This document shows positions 47,842 to 57,602 of a stretch of 64,000 nucleotides of DNA, one piece after another; within the stretch, counting starts at the first letter, position 1; each line of letters begins with the position of its first letter. Under the pieces are notes generated by a model. The model was not told the DNA's origin. It made no database searches and saw only the letters and a program-made list of their open reading frames with translations. The stretch is from Gordonia tangerina. GTDB lineage: Bacteria > Actinomycetota > Actinomycetes > Mycobacteriales > Mycobacteriaceae. The stretch is from NCBI RefSeq assembly GCF_021556435.1, contig NZ_JAKGCU010000009.1:62001-126000 (forward strand), read 5' to 3'. The position numbers and the translations under genes are program-made.

Positions 47842-48639
47842 TCAGTCGTCGAGCGGCCGCAGGTGGGTGACGTCGCCGGCCGCCGCGACCACCTGGCGGC
47901 CCTCGGCGTCGACGACGATCCGACCCATCGCGTCCACGCCGACCGCGGTGCCGGTCACTGTCTGGTCACCGGGCATCACCAGCCGTACCCGCCTGCCGAC
48001 GGTGTCGCTGCGATCGCGATAGGCAGCGCTCAGTCGGTCCAGGTCGTCGGGCCAGTGGGTCAACAGATCCCCGAGCCCACGCAGGAATGCCGCCGCCAGT
48101 TCGGTGTGCGCGACCTCGGTTCCGGTGCTGATCTGCAAGGACGTCGCTGTCGGCACCGGCAGGTCCTCGGCCGACATGTAGGTGTTGATCCCGATCCCGA
48201 TCACCGCGAGACCCCCGCGAGGTGTGTTCGTGTACTCGGCCAGGATGCCGGCCACCTTCCGGTCGTCGATCAGGACATCGTTGGGCCATTTCAGCTTTGG
48301 CCGTCGACCCGCCACCTCATCGATCGCGTCGACCGCCGCCAGTCCGGCGAGCAACGACAACCAACCCAGATGCTCGGTCTCGGACCCCACCGCGACCGCC
48401 GCAGACATGGCCACCTGACTCCCCGCCGGCGCGGACCACACCCGGGAGTGGCGGCCGCGCCCCGCCGTCTGATCGGTGGTCAACCGCACCGTGCCGTCGA
48501 CGTCGCCGGAAGCCGCCTGTGTGACCAGGTCTGCGTTGGTGGAGCCGGTCGATGCCACCACCTCCACCGCTCGCCAACGGGTACCGGACAGGAGTTCGAG
48601 GAGTCGATCGGCATCGAGATCGGCGGCATGGTTACTCAT
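47842..48639 (-). CDS. birA: Biotin--[acetyl-CoA-carboxylase] ligase
   Basis: 265 aa monofunctional BirA without the N-terminal HTH. Biotin-binding motif GRGRHSRVWSAPAG, KWPNDVLIDDRKVAGILAE and C-terminal SH3-like domain. It attaches biotin to the BCCP of AccA3 downstream in this window. ATG 48639; homologue of Rv3279c. Divergent from accD5. Confidence 0.95.
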   Translation of the reverse strand: MSNHAADLDADRLLELLSGTRWRAVEVVASTGSTNADLVTQAASGDVDGTVRLTTDQTAGRGRHSRVWSAPAGSQVAMSAAVAVGSETEHLGWLSLLAGLAAVDAIDEVAGRRPKLKWPNDVLIDDRKVAGILAEYTNTPRGGLAVIGIGINTYMSAEDLPVPTATSLQISTGTEVAHTELAAAFLRGLGDLLTHWPDDLDRLSAAYRDRSDTVGRRVRLVMPGDQTVTGTAVGVDAMGRIVVDAEGRQVVAAAGDVTHLRPLDD

Positions 48640-48707
48640 AGGTGATGACGCTACCGCGCCACAGGTGCAGGTCAACGCCATATCCGCGTTCCCCGACCGA
48701 TCGCTCG

Positions 48708-48731
48708 GGAACCTGAGGCATATCTCACGTT
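48708..48731 (+). promoter_or_regulatory. Candidate ECF-type promoter of accD5
   Basis: GGAACC at 48708-48713 and CGTT at 48728-48731 with 14 bases between them (15 from GGAAC), close to but shorter than the spacing usual for SigE/SigH-like promoters. It ends 46 bases before the accD5 ATG. Weak call. Confidence 0.3.
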
Positions 48732-48777
48732 GATCCGCTTGACGTGGCTCACACCCGGGTCGTTAGCATCGGTGTCC

Positions 48778-50406
48778 ATGACGACTGCTTCGCGCGAGGA
48801 CGGCTCCGCCCCCGACATCCACACGACGGCGGGAAAACTCGCCGATCTGCGTAACCGCCTCGATGAGGCCAAGCACCCCGTGGGCGAGGCCGTGGTGGAC
48901 AAAATCCACGAGCGGGGCAAGCTCACCGCGCGCGAGCGGATCACTCACCTCCTCGACGAGGGCTCGTTCGTGGAACTCGATGCGCTGGCCCGGCATCGCA
49001 GCACCAACTTCGGACTGGCCGAGCGCCGCCCGGTAGGCGATGGAGTGGTGACCGGCTACGGCACCATCGACGGCCGCGAGGTGTGCATCTTCTCCCAGGA
49101 CGCCACCGTCTTCGGCGGCAGCCTCGGCGAGGTGTACGGCGAGAAGATCGTGAAGGTGATGGACCTGGCGATCAAGACCGGACGGCCGCTGATCGGCATC
49201 AACGACGGTGCCGGCGCACGTATTCAGGAGGGTGTGGTCTCCCTGGGCCTGTACGGCGAGATCTTCCACCGCAACGTCCGCGCTTCCGGCGTGATCCCTC
49301 AGATCTCGCTGATCCTCGGCGCTGCGGCCGGCGGCCACGTCTACTCCCCCGCCCTGACCGACTTCGTCGTGATGGTCGACAAGACCAGTCAGATGTTCAT
49401 CACCGGCCCGGACGTCATCAAGACGGTCACCGGCGAGGACGTCACCATGGAGGACCTCGGTGGCGCCAACACCCACATGACGAAGTCGGGTACCGCGAGC
49501 TACGTGGCCTCCGACGAGGAAGACGCGCTCGGGTACGTCAAGGAGTTGCTCGGCTACCTGCCCAGCAACAACCGGGCCGAGGCCCCGCGCCTGCCGGTGG
49601 ACCAGCCGGCTGCCGGCTCGATCGAGGACACCCTCACCGATGAGGACCTCGAACTCGACACGCTGATCCCTGATTCGCCGAACCAGCCCTACGACATGCA
49701 CGAGGTCATCCGGCGCATCCTCGACGACGACGAGTTCCTCGAGGTGCAGGCCGAGTACGCGACCAACGTGATCGTCGGATTCGGCCGGGTGGACGGCCGC
49801 AGCGTCGGCATCGTCGCAAACCAGCCGACCCAGTTCGCCGGCTGCCTCGACATCAAGGGGTCGGAGAAGGCCGCCCGGTTCGTCCGCACGTGTGACGCTT
49901 TCAACATCCCGATCGTCACCCTGGTCGACGTGCCCGGCTTCCTGCCCGGCACCGACCAGGAATACAACGGCATCATCCGCCGCGGCGCCAAGCTGCTGTA
50001 CGCCTACGGCGAGGCCACCGTCGGCAAGATCACCATCATCACGCGCAAGGCCTACGGCGGCGCCTACGACGTGATGGGGTCCAAGCACATGGGCGCCGAC
50101 GTCAATCTGGCCTGGCCGACGGCCCAGATCGCGGTCATGGGCGCCTCCGGCGCGGTCGGATTCGTCTACCGCGGCAAGCTGAAGGAAGCTGCGGCGAACG
50201 GCGAGGACGTCGACGCACTGCGCCTCGAACTGCAGCAGGAGTACGAGGACACTCTGGTCAATCCGTACGTCGCCGCCGAACGTGGCTACGTCGACGCGGT
50301 GATCCCGCCCAGCCACACCCGTGGCCAGGTGGCGACCGCGCTGCGCCTGCTCGAGCGCAAGATGGTCACGCTGCCGCCGAAGAAGCATGGGAACATTCCG
50401 CTGTGA
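48778..50406 (+). CDS. accD5: Acyl-CoA carboxylase beta subunit (carboxyltransferase)
   Basis: 542 aa crotonase-fold carboxyltransferase that carboxylates propionyl-CoA (and acetyl-CoA) to build methylmalonyl/malonyl-CoA for methyl-branched and mycolic lipids. Motifs include [38 protein letters not shown] and [23 protein letters not shown] 48778. Its TGA overlaps accE5, and it corresponds to Rv3280. Confidence 0.96.
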   Translation: MTTASREDGSAPDIHTTAGKLADLRNRLDEAKHPVGEAVVDKIHERGKLTARERITHLLDEGSFVELDALARHRSTNFGLAERRPVGDGVVTGYGTIDGREVCIFSQDATVFGGSLGEVYGEKIVKVMDLAIKTGRPLIGINDGAGARIQEGVVSLGLYGEIFHRNVRASGVIPQISLILGAAAGGHVYSPALTDFVVMVDKTSQMFITGPDVIKTVTGEDVTMEDLGGANTHMTKSGTASYVASDEEDALGYVKELLGYLPSNNRAEAPRLPVDQPAAGSIEDTLTDEDLELDTLIPDSPNQPYDMHEVIRRILDDDEFLEVQAEYATNVIVGFGRVDGRSVGIVANQPTQFAGCLDIKGSEKAARFVRTCDAFNIPIVTLVDVPGFLPGTDQEYNGIIRRGAKLLYAYGEATVGKITIITRKAYGGAYDVMGSKHMGADVNLAWPTAQIAVMGASGAVGFVYRGKLKEAAANGEDVDALRLELQQEYEDTLVNPYVAAERGYVDAVIPPSHTRGQVATALRLLERKMVTLPPKKHGNIPL

Positions 50407-50648
50407 GCGACATCGAGACCGGCGCCGACGCCGAAACGCAGACACAGTCCGCACCGTTTTTGCGCGTCGTCCGGGGTAACCCGACCGATGAGGAACTCGC
50501 CGCCCTCGTCGCGGTCGTCGCCTCCGCCGCCGGGTCCTCCGGTGGCGGCATCGCCGACGCCGGGCCACGCGACGACTGGGGACGCCCTGAGGACCGGCTG
50601 CGGCCGATCTGGGGCGCACCGGGCAGCTTCACCAATCTGAGGTGGTGA
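50403..50648 (+). CDS. accE5: Acyl-CoA carboxylase epsilon subunit
   Basis: 81 aa small subunit that stabilises the AccA3-AccD5 complex. Pattern [20 protein letters not shown] then a Trp-rich end ([13 protein letters not shown] near the C terminus), as in Rv3281. GTGA overlap with accD5 and overlap with maf. Confidence 0.93.
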   Translation: MSDIETGADAETQTQSAPFLRVVRGNPTDEELAALVAVVASAAGSSGGGIADAGPRDDWGRPEDRLRPIWGAPGSFTNLRW

Positions 50649-51304
50649 GCGCACCGGAGGTGGTGCTCGGGTCGGCGTCGCCGGCCCGCCTCCGGGTGCT
50701 GCGCGACGCGGGACTCGACCCGCGGGTGATCGTCTCCGACGTCGACGAGGACGCCCTGCTGACCACCATGGCGGCGTTTCCACCCGAGGACATCGTCGTC
50801 CGGTTGGCGCAGGCCAAGGCCGACGCCGTGGTGGCCGATGTCCTCGCCGACTGCGATGCCTCCGATGTGGTGGTCCTCACCTGTGACTCGATGCTGTTCT
50901 TCGACGGCCGGCTGAGCGGCAAACCGCACACCGCACAGGTCGCGCAGAGCCAGTGGCGCACCATGCGCAACCGCTCGGCCGAACTCATCACCGGGCACTG
51001 TGTCACCCGCATCCACGACGGCCTGGTGGCCGCCTCCGCGCACGCCGCGGCGTCGACGACCATCAGATTCGCCGACGTCGACGACGCGACGATCGATGCC
51101 TACGTCGCCACCGGCGAACCCCTCTCGGTGGCCGGCGCCTTCACCCTCGATGGGCTCGGCGGCTGGTTCGTGGACTCCGTCGACGGCGATCCGTCATCGG
51201 TGCTCGGGATCGGCCTGCCGACCGTTCGTCGTCTGCTCGGCGAGGTGGGGGTGTCGGTCGTCGACTTGTGGCTGTCGGACCCAACTGGCAAATCGGACAA
51301 CTGA
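50642..51304 (+). CDS. maf: Maf-like nucleoside triphosphate pyrophosphatase
   Basis: 220 aa. N-terminal signature VLGSASPARLRVLRDAGL, then LTCDSMLFFDGRLSGKP and Lys/Glu residues of the Maf fold. Hydrolyses non-canonical or specific NTPs, linked to arrest of division and damage control. GTG 50645 would give a clean 4-base overlap with accE5 and is equally likely. Homologue of Rv3282. Confidence 0.94.
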   Translation: MVSAPEVVLGSASPARLRVLRDAGLDPRVIVSDVDEDALLTTMAAFPPEDIVVRLAQAKADAVVADVLADCDASDVVVLTCDSMLFFDGRLSGKPHTAQVAQSQWRTMRNRSAELITGHCVTRIHDGLVAASAHAAASTTIRFADVDDATIDAYVATGEPLSVAGAFTLDGLGGWFVDSVDGDPSSVLGIGLPTVRRLLGEVGVSVVDLWLSDPTGKSDN

Positions 51305-51449
51305 TCTGGGCCGACACACCTGCATGTCGTGGCAAGTGCACGGATTCCGGCATCAGTGTCCAGGGTCGTCGTCGTGATCACACACCCTCGACGATGTCCT
51401 TGACGCCGTGTCACATCGGCTGGGCGAGTTGTCCATGGAAGGGCACCGC

Positions 51450-51475
51450 GTCGGCTGAGCTCTCAGCTCGCCGAC
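51450..51475. terminator. Possible hairpin after maf
   Basis: GTCGGC at 51450-51455 and GCCGAC at 51470-51475, with an inner GCTGAG/CTCAGC. No T-run. It lies in the 295-base gap between maf and sseA, where I see no gene. Confidence 0.3.
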
Positions 51476-51599
51476 ACGACCGTGAGTCGGCACGCCACGC
51501 GACTTCGGCAGTGGGTAGGCTCATTGCCAGACACCGGATCGCCGTGTCCGTCAGACCGCCCGATGCCGCATCGGCGACCACAGATTGAAGGGACCGCAG

Positions 51600-52496
51600 T
51601 TGAGCGTGGAGACCGATCCGAATCCGGCATTCGCCGAGTACGCGCATCCGGAGCGTCTGGTCAGCACCCAGTGGCTGTCGGCGCATCTCGGTGCGAAGGG
51701 ACTCAAGATCGTCGAGTCGGACGAGGATGTCCTGCTCTTCGACATCGGTCACATCCCGACCGCGCAGAAGATCGACTGGCATCTTCATCTCAACGATCCG
51801 GTGACCCGCGACTACATCAACGGTGAACAGTTCGCTGAGCTCATGCGTAGCAAGGGGATCGAACGCGACGACACCGTGGTGATCTACGGCGACAAGAGCA
51901 ATTGGTGGGCCGCCTACGCGCTGTGGGTGTTCACGCTGTTCGGCCACGAGGACGTCCGGCTGCTCGACGGTGGCCGCGACGCCTGGATGTCGGAGGATCG
52001 CGACACGTCCTTCGATGTGCCCGAGTACCCGCGATCGGACTACCCCGTCGTCGAGCGTGATGACTCCCGAATCCGCGCATTCGCGCCGGAGGTGCTCGAG
52101 GCGCTCGGTACCCAACCGCTCGTCGACGTGCGCTCCCCGCAGGAGTACACCGGCGAACGCACGCACATGCCGGACTACCCAGAGGAGGGTGCGCTACGCG
52201 GGGGCCACATCCCCACCGCCATCTCCATCCCGTGGGCCAAGGCCGCCGCACCGGACAGCCGCTTCCGCGGCCGTAAGGAACTCGAGGAGATCTACGCCGA
52301 CCTCGATCCGTCAACCCCGACCATCGCGTACTGCCGCATCGGCGAGCGGTCGAGCCACACCTGGTTCGTGCTGACCCATCTGCTCGGCTACGACAAGGTG
52401 CGCAACTACGACGGGTCGTGGACCGAATGGGGTAACGCGGTGCGGGTGCCCATCGCCATCGGCCCCGAGCCGGGCGCCGCCCCGGCGACGACATGA
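51600..52496 (+). CDS. sseA: Thiosulfate/3-mercaptopyruvate sulfurtransferase (rhodanese)
   Basis: 298 aa with two rhodanese domains; the active site is [13 protein letters not shown] with Cys245. It moves sulfane sulfur to cyanide or other acceptors. TTG 51600 is preferred because GAAGGGA at 51587-51593 lies six bases before it; a GTG at 51606 is possible. Homologue of Rv3283, translationally coupled to the SufE-like gene. Confidence 0.92.
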   Translation: MSVETDPNPAFAEYAHPERLVSTQWLSAHLGAKGLKIVESDEDVLLFDIGHIPTAQKIDWHLHLNDPVTRDYINGEQFAELMRSKGIERDDTVVIYGDKSNWWAAYALWVFTLFGHEDVRLLDGGRDAWMSEDRDTSFDVPEYPRSDYPVVERDDSRIRAFAPEVLEALGTQPLVDVRSPQEYTGERTHMPDYPEEGALRGGHIPTAISIPWAKAAAPDSRFRGRKELEEIYADLDPSTPTIAYCRIGERSSHTWFVLTHLLGYDKVRNYDGSWTEWGNAVRVPIAIGPEPGAAPATT

Positions 52497-52945
52497 CACT
52501 GCCGGCTGCTCTCGCCGAGATCGTCGACGACTTCGGCGCACTCGGCGATGCCGACAAGGTGACGTTGCTGCTGGAGTTCTCGCGTGAACTGCCCGAGCTC
52601 CCGTCCCACCTCCAACAGGACGCGATGGAGCCGGTGCCGGAGTGTCAGTCGCCGGTATTCCTGTCGGTGGACGCCGCCGACACTGATCATGTGCGGCTGT
52701 ACCTGACGGCGCCGGCAGAGGCTCCGACCACCCGCGGTTTCGCCTCGATCCTGTATCAGGGCCTCGACGGCGCGCCCGCCGACGAGATCCTCGCGGTGCC
52801 GGCGGACTTCTATCACGATCTGGGGCTGGGCTCGGCGGTCAGTCCGCTGCGACTGCGGGGTATGGCGGGCATGCTCGCCCGGATCAAAGGACAGGTGCGA
52901 CGTCAGGCCGGGGACGGACCCGGCACCCCCACCAGTTCGACATGA
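52493..52945 (+). CDS. SufE-like sulfur acceptor protein
   Basis: 150 aa. SufE fold with candidate sulfur-carrying Cys51 in [26 protein letters not shown] at the start. Accepts sulfur from a sulfurtransferase or desulfurase; here it overlaps sseA by 4 bases, so SseA is the likely donor (inference). Homologue of Rv3284. Overlaps the next gene too. Confidence 0.9.
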   Translation: MTLPAALAEIVDDFGALGDADKVTLLLEFSRELPELPSHLQQDAMEPVPECQSPVFLSVDAADTDHVRLYLTAPAEAPTTRGFASILYQGLDGAPADEILAVPADFYHDLGLGSAVSPLRLRGMAGMLARIKGQVRRQAGDGPGTPTSST

Positions 52946-54468
52946 AGTTCGTCCAGATCCGCGACGAGTCGGTGGAGCCTGGCGGACTCGTCGAGTGGAT
53001 GCCGTATGTCTCGGGTGGCCTGGGTTCCTGGAGCCGCGATTCCCGCCTCACGTCGCACAATCACGAGCAGCATCTGCGGTCGGCGTTCGACTATCGGCTG
53101 CGCACCCGACGCGAGGGCGGCCGGGAATCCTGGCTGGGTCTGGCCATCGAATTCGCCGAACCGCTGTCGATCCCGGCCATCCGGACCACCCTGCTGCAGT
53201 GGATCGACCGACACGAGGTGTTGCGCAGCCACGTCATCATCCGCGGTGACGGCCTCCAACGACTCAGCACAGAGCCCGGCACCGTCAAGCTCAAGATGGG
53301 CCGCATCGGCTGGTACACCGAGTCGGGTCCGCTGGTCGAACAGATCGCCGGCGCCTTCGACCGTGCGACGGCGCCGCTGCATTGGCCGGCCTACATGTTC
53401 GCCACCGTCGGCCGGGAGGACTCGTTCACCCTGCTGTTCGCCGCCGACCATTCGCTCGTCGACGGCTACTCGCTGATCATGGCGCAACACGAACTCGCCA
53501 CCCTCTACCGCGCAGCACGGCGTCAGGAGCAACCCGAACTGGCGCCCGTCGGCAGCTACGTCGACTTCAGCGCCCAGGAACGCCGAATGGCCGACCAGAC
53601 CGGCGGCGACCACCCAGCGGTACGGACGTGGACGGATTTCCTGCGCGCCGGCCACGGCGGCATGCCGGCCTTCACCGCCGATTCCGAGGCCGCGACCATC
53701 GACCGCGCCGAGCTGGAGTCACCCGCCCCCGATCCGAGCGACGAATCCGCCGTCGCCCAGCAATCGCTGTACGGCCTGATCCTCGACGACGCGGCCGCCA
53801 ACAGATTCACCGCGGTCTGCTCGCAGGCCGGCGGCACGCTGACCGCAGGTGTGCTCGCGGCGTGCGCCCTGGTGCATCACGATCGCACCGGCGACGACGA
53901 GTTCCGCTGCGTGCTCCCCCGCCACACCCGCGACGACGCTCGCTGGCTCACCGCGCTGGGCTGGTTCGTCGCGGTGGCCCCGTTCACCCTCGACGTCTCC
54001 GATTCACCGACCTTCGATCAGGCGGTCACACGGGCGACCGCCGAACTCAAACGGTCCCGCCAGGGCGCCGGGCTGCCGTTCCTGCGGGTCGCCGAACTCC
54101 TCGGCCACAGCGGCGAACCCTTGTTCGTGATCTCGTTCATCGACACGCGATATGCCCCGGGGGCGGCCGAGGCCGACGCGGGCCGGGCGAAGGTGTTGCG
54201 CAGCCACAGTTATGCACCCCACGAGGTCTATATCTGGATCAATCGGACACCCGGCGGCATGCGGGTGTCGGCCCGCTTCCCACCGGAACCCGCAGCGTCG
54301 CCTGATCGTCAGAACGTCCCGGGCGCCGACGTGAACTATCCCACTCCGGCCGCCGTACCCGGCGACACGGACACCGGTCCCGTCGGTCCCGTCCAGGCCT
54401 ACCTGCACGATTTCGCCCGGTTGATCAGGGAGCTCGGCGACGCGAGCACTTTTCGTACCGACGAGTAA
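52942..54468 (+). CDS. Condensation-domain (PapA/NRPS-C-like) acyltransferase
   Basis: 508 aa stand-alone condensation-fold protein. [15 protein letters not shown] (residues 167-181) is the active-site motif: canonical HHxxxDG appears as D169-H170-S-L-V-D174-G175, keeping the catalytic second His and the Asp. Similar to mycobacterial PapA/Pks-associated acyltransferases that esterify lipids or trehalose. It overlaps the sufE-like gene (ATGA) and sits just before accA3, a place with no gene in M. tuberculosis. No NRPS or PKS is adjacent, so substrate unknown. Confidence 0.85.
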   Translation: MKFVQIRDESVEPGGLVEWMPYVSGGLGSWSRDSRLTSHNHEQHLRSAFDYRLRTRREGGRESWLGLAIEFAEPLSIPAIRTTLLQWIDRHEVLRSHVIIRGDGLQRLSTEPGTVKLKMGRIGWYTESGPLVEQIAGAFDRATAPLHWPAYMFATVGREDSFTLLFAADHSLVDGYSLIMAQHELATLYRAARRQEQPELAPVGSYVDFSAQERRMADQTGGDHPAVRTWTDFLRAGHGGMPAFTADSEAATIDRAELESPAPDPSDESAVAQQSLYGLILDDAAANRFTAVCSQAGGTLTAGVLAACALVHHDRTGDDEFRCVLPRHTRDDARWLTALGWFVAVAPFTLDVSDSPTFDQAVTRATAELKRSRQGAGLPFLRVAELLGHSGEPLFVISFIDTRYAPGAAEADAGRAKVLRSHSYAPHEVYIWINRTPGGMRVSARFPPEPAASPDRQNVPGADVNYPTPAAVPGDTDTGPVGPVQAYLHDFARLIRELGDASTFRTDE

Positions 54469-54480
54469 CCGGAGGGGGCG

Positions 54481-54498
54481 ACCGATCGCTTGATCGGT
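54481..54498. promoter_or_regulatory. Palindrome upstream of accA3
   Basis: ACCGATC-GCTT-GATCGGT, perfect 7-base arms and 4-base loop, 12 bases after the upstream stop and 162 bases before accA3. Terminator or operator; the 192-base leader of accA3 lies after it. Confidence 0.4.
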
Positions 54499-54660
54499 GG
54501 GCTAGGGTATTGCCCTGAACGCGTGACACTTAGACTCGAGTGTCGTGCCTCACTCCGAGGGCCGTCACGATCGGCCGGACGGGTGAAACCCCAGACGCGT
54601 GATGTGATTCATAACGACCAAGTGCCGCTCCACCGAGCGTCACGACGCCCAGGAGAACAA

Positions 54661-56469
54661 GTGCCAAGTAGCTCTGCGAACAGTATTTCCAAGGTCCTCA
54701 TCGCCAATCGTGGCGAGATCGCGGTGCGAGTGATCCGGGCCGCTCGGGACGCCGGTCTGGCCAGCGTCGCCGTGTACGCCGAACCCGACGCCGATGCGCT
54801 GTTCGTGAAGCTCGCCGACGAAGCGTTCGCGCTCGGCGGCCAGACCTCGGCCGAGTCCTACCTCGTGTTCGACAAGATCCTCGACGCCGCGGCCAAGTCG
54901 GGCGCCGACGCCATCCATCCCGGCTACGGCTTCCTCTCCGAGAACGCCGACTTCGCGCAGGCTGTGCTGGACGCGGGATTGATCTGGATCGGCCCGTCGC
55001 CGCAGTCCATCCGCGACCTCGGCGACAAGGTCACCGCCCGCCACATCGCGCTCAAGGCCGACGCACCGATGGCGCCGGGCACCAAGGACCCGGTCAAGGA
55101 CGCCGACGAGGTCGTCGCGTTCGCCGAGGAACACGGCGTACCGGTCGCGATCAAGGCGGCTTTCGGCGGCGGTGGACGCGGTATGAAGGTGGCCTACACC
55201 ATCGACGAGATCCCGCACCTGTTCGAGTCGGCCACCCGCGAGGCCGTCGCCGCCTTCGGTCGCGGCGAGTGCTTCGTCGAGCGCTACCTGGACAAGGCCC
55301 GTCACGTCGAGGCCCAGGTGATCGCCGACCAGCATGGCAACGTGATCGTCGCCGGCACCCGCGACTGCTCGCTGCAGCGTCGCTTCCAGAAGCTGGTCGA
55401 GGAGGCCCCCGCGCCGTTCCTCACCGACGAGCAGCGCACCAAGATCCACGAGTCGGCCAAGGCCATCTGCCGCGAGGCGGGCTACTACGGTGCAGGCACG
55501 GTCGAGTTCCTCGTCGGTAGCGACGGCCTGGTGTCCTTCCTCGAGGTCAACACCCGTCTGCAGGTGGAGCACCCGGTCACCGAGGAGACCTCCGGTATCG
55601 ACCTGGTTCGTCAGCAGTTCCGCATCGCCAACGGCGAGAAGCTGGAGATCTCCGAGGATCCGACGCCGCGCGGGCACTCCTTCGAGTTCCGCATCAACGG
55701 CGAGGACGCCGGCCGCAACTTCCTGCCCGCCCCCGGGCCGGTCACGGTGTACAAGGAGCCGACCGGTCCCGGCGTGCGCGTCGACTCCGGCGTCGTTGCC
55801 GGCGACGTGATCGGCGGACAGTTCGACTCGATGCTCGCCAAGCTCATCGTCACCGGCGAGACCCGCGAGCAGGCGCTCGAGCGCTCGGCGCGCGCGCTCG
55901 CCGAGTTCGAAGTCGAGGGCCTGGCCACGGTCATCCCGTTCCACCGCCATATCGTCGAGAACCCGGCCTTCCACGGCCACACCGACGAGAACGGCGTCGA
56001 GACCTTCGATGTCTACACCAAGTGGATCGAAACCGACTGGGACAACCCGATCGAGCCATACACCGGTGGTGAGCCGATCGAGGACGACGAGTCGCTGCCG
56101 CGCCAGAACGTCGTCGTCGAGGTCGGCGGCCGACGCGTCGAGGTTTCGCTGCCGGGTGATCTCGCGCTCGGCGGCGGTGGCGGCAGCGCCAACGGCGTGG
56201 TCCGCAAGAAGCCGAAGGCCCGGTCCCGCAAAAAGGGTGGCAATGCCGCCGTCTCCGGTGACGCCGTTGCAGCGCCCATGCAGGGCACCGTCGTGAAGGT
56301 CGCCGTGGAGGAGGGCCAGCAGGTCTCCGCCGGCGAACTCGTCGTCGTGCTCGAGGCCATGAAGATGGAGAACCCCGTCACCGCCCACAAGGACGGTGTG
56401 GTCACCGGACTCGCGATCGAGGCCGGCGCCGCCGTCACCCAGGGCACCGTGCTGCTCGAACTGAAGTAG
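54661..56469 (+). CDS. accA3: Acyl-CoA carboxylase alpha subunit (biotin carboxylase/BCCP)
   Basis: 602 aa. Biotin carboxylase domain starting [22 protein letters not shown]-grasp loop [14 protein letters not shown], catalytic [15 protein letters not shown], then a basic linker (about 505-535) and a C-terminal biotinyl domain with EAMKMENP, biotin Lys568. Shared alpha subunit for acetyl-, propionyl- and long-chain acyl-CoA carboxylases. GTG 54661 has AGGAG at about 54650. Homologue of Rv3285. Confidence 0.96.
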   Translation: MPSSSANSISKVLIANRGEIAVRVIRAARDAGLASVAVYAEPDADALFVKLADEAFALGGQTSAESYLVFDKILDAAAKSGADAIHPGYGFLSENADFAQAVLDAGLIWIGPSPQSIRDLGDKVTARHIALKADAPMAPGTKDPVKDADEVVAFAEEHGVPVAIKAAFGGGGRGMKVAYTIDEIPHLFESATREAVAAFGRGECFVERYLDKARHVEAQVIADQHGNVIVAGTRDCSLQRRFQKLVEEAPAPFLTDEQRTKIHESAKAICREAGYYGAGTVEFLVGSDGLVSFLEVNTRLQVEHPVTEETSGIDLVRQQFRIANGEKLEISEDPTPRGHSFEFRINGEDAGRNFLPAPGPVTVYKEPTGPGVRVDSGVVAGDVIGGQFDSMLAKLIVTGETREQALERSARALAEFEVEGLATVIPFHRHIVENPAFHGHTDENGVETFDVYTKWIETDWDNPIEPYTGGEPIEDDESLPRQNVVVEVGGRRVEVSLPGDLALGGGGGSANGVVRKKPKARSRKKGGNAAVSGDAVAAPMQGTVVKVAVEEGQQVSAGELVVVLEAMKMENPVTAHKDGVVTGLAIEAGAAVTQGTVLLELK

Positions 56470-56482
56470 CGACGCACCGGTC

Positions 56483-56854
56483 ATGGAACCGGTCGAGATC
56501 AACGCCGGAGCCTGGTATCTGCGCGCGCTGCGTGCCGATGAACGGATCTCCGACGTCCCCGCACTCGACGACCTCGGTGTGCCCGATCCGCTCGGATACA
56601 CCGAGGTCGTCGCGCGTGGATGGGAATCGGAGAATCTGTTCGTGTGGGGCATCTGCATCCCCACCACGGGCGAGACGATCGCCGTCATCGGACTCGACGT
56701 CACCCACGGTCAGCCCACCCACTACTGCGGTCGCGCACGCGCCGGATACGATGCCGCGTTGCGTGCCGCCGGCGGCCCGGTGACCCGCTTCGCCGCGGGC
56801 GTACTCGACGTGGCCCTGCCACACACCGTGCCGGACGGCCTACCCGGGCTCTGA
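56483..56854 (+). CDS. Small protein, GNAT-like N-terminal fragment
   Basis: 123 aa. The pattern of WYLRALRADERISD, ENLFVWGICIPTTGETIAVI resembles the first half of RimJ-type GNAT acetyltransferases, but the acetyl-CoA loop (RxxGxG/A) is missing, so it is either an atypical short family or a degenerate acetyltransferase. Follows accA3 by 13 bases, likely co-transcribed. Not firmly recognised. Confidence 0.6.
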   Translation: MEPVEINAGAWYLRALRADERISDVPALDDLGVPDPLGYTEVVARGWESENLFVWGICIPTTGETIAVIGLDVTHGQPTHYCGRARAGYDAALRAAGGPVTRFAAGVLDVALPHTVPDGLPGL

Positions 56855-56862
56855 GAGCGAGA

Positions 56863-57459
56863 TCAGTCCGGCAGGTCGCGGTCGCGGCCCGTGGCCAGGT
56901 CGCCGCACTCCACGGTGCGCAGACCCGCGACGGTCGCCAGATACCGTCCCGCCCCGACGTCACCCTGCAGATGAGCACCGAGCGGGTCGAGATGGTCGGA
57001 CCCGATGTACACCGGGTGGCCCGGCCGTCCGTCGAACACCGCGCGTGCCACCACATCCCGCCGACGCTGCGCCGCGTCGACGACGCGGCCGGTGACCTCC
57101 GGCCCCACATCGGGTGTGTCAACAACATGTAAAACCATCGCGGCGGGATCCCGCCGCTGTGCCACCCATCCCGCGGCGGCGCGCACTGTCGCCGACAGAC
57201 CCGTCGCCCAGTCGTCGACGTGGAGCACCGATGCCCCGCCGGGTGGTTCGACAGTACTCGCCCCCATCGCCACCACCACCTCGTCGCACCCCCCGTCGCG
57301 CAGCGCCCGCACCGCGATCGCGAGCCACTGACCTTGGTGTGCAAGGATTTTCGGCATTCCGTAGCGACTTCCGGCGCCGGCTGCGAGCACCACGCCACAC
57401 ACCGCACCGACGCGACTCGCAGACGTGTCCGGCGGGTCACGGCTCTCGGGTCCCGTCAT
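56863..57459 (-). CDS. MobA/MocA-like nucleotidyltransferase
   Basis: 198 aa. VLAAGAGSRYGMPKILAHQ at the N terminus is the NTP-transferase signature of molybdopterin cytidylyl/guanylyl transferases; DTPDVG matches the metal-binding DxPxx loop. Such genes in purine degradation clusters support molybdenum-hydroxylases (xanthine dehydrogenase), none of which is in the window. ATG 57459; a longer frame to 57492 exists. Divergent from the permease. Confidence 0.82.
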   Translation of the reverse strand: MTGPESRDPPDTSASRVGAVCGVVLAAGAGSRYGMPKILAHQGQWLAIAVRALRDGGCDEVVVAMGASTVEPPGGASVLHVDDWATGLSATVRAAAGWVAQRRDPAAMVLHVVDTPDVGPEVTGRVVDAAQRRRDVVARAVFDGRPGHPVYIGSDHLDPLGAHLQGDVGAGRYLATVAGLRTVECGDLATGRDRDLPD

Positions 57460-57602
57460 CGCCACCGCACTGGCCTCCTGTCCGTTCCGCACCTTTTACC
57501 ACGTCGAAATATACGATCCACCGCCGAGCGGGAATCCGCATCGAGGTTCACTATTTATCTGCTGTGCGCGGCGATCGTTCACGGCAGGGCTACGAACTCT
57601 AG

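Noticed and set aside
51305-51599. Small genes in the maf-sseA gap
   Set aside because: Short frames here are extensions of maf or sseA shadows without SD or recognisable sequence; only a weak hairpin is reported.
54640-56703. 687-codon open frame antisense to accA3
   Set aside because: Shadow of the biotin carboxylase gene; low-complexity, no homology pattern. The same applies to 48763-50619 (antisense to accD5) and 62742-63950 (antisense to the HpaB-like gene).
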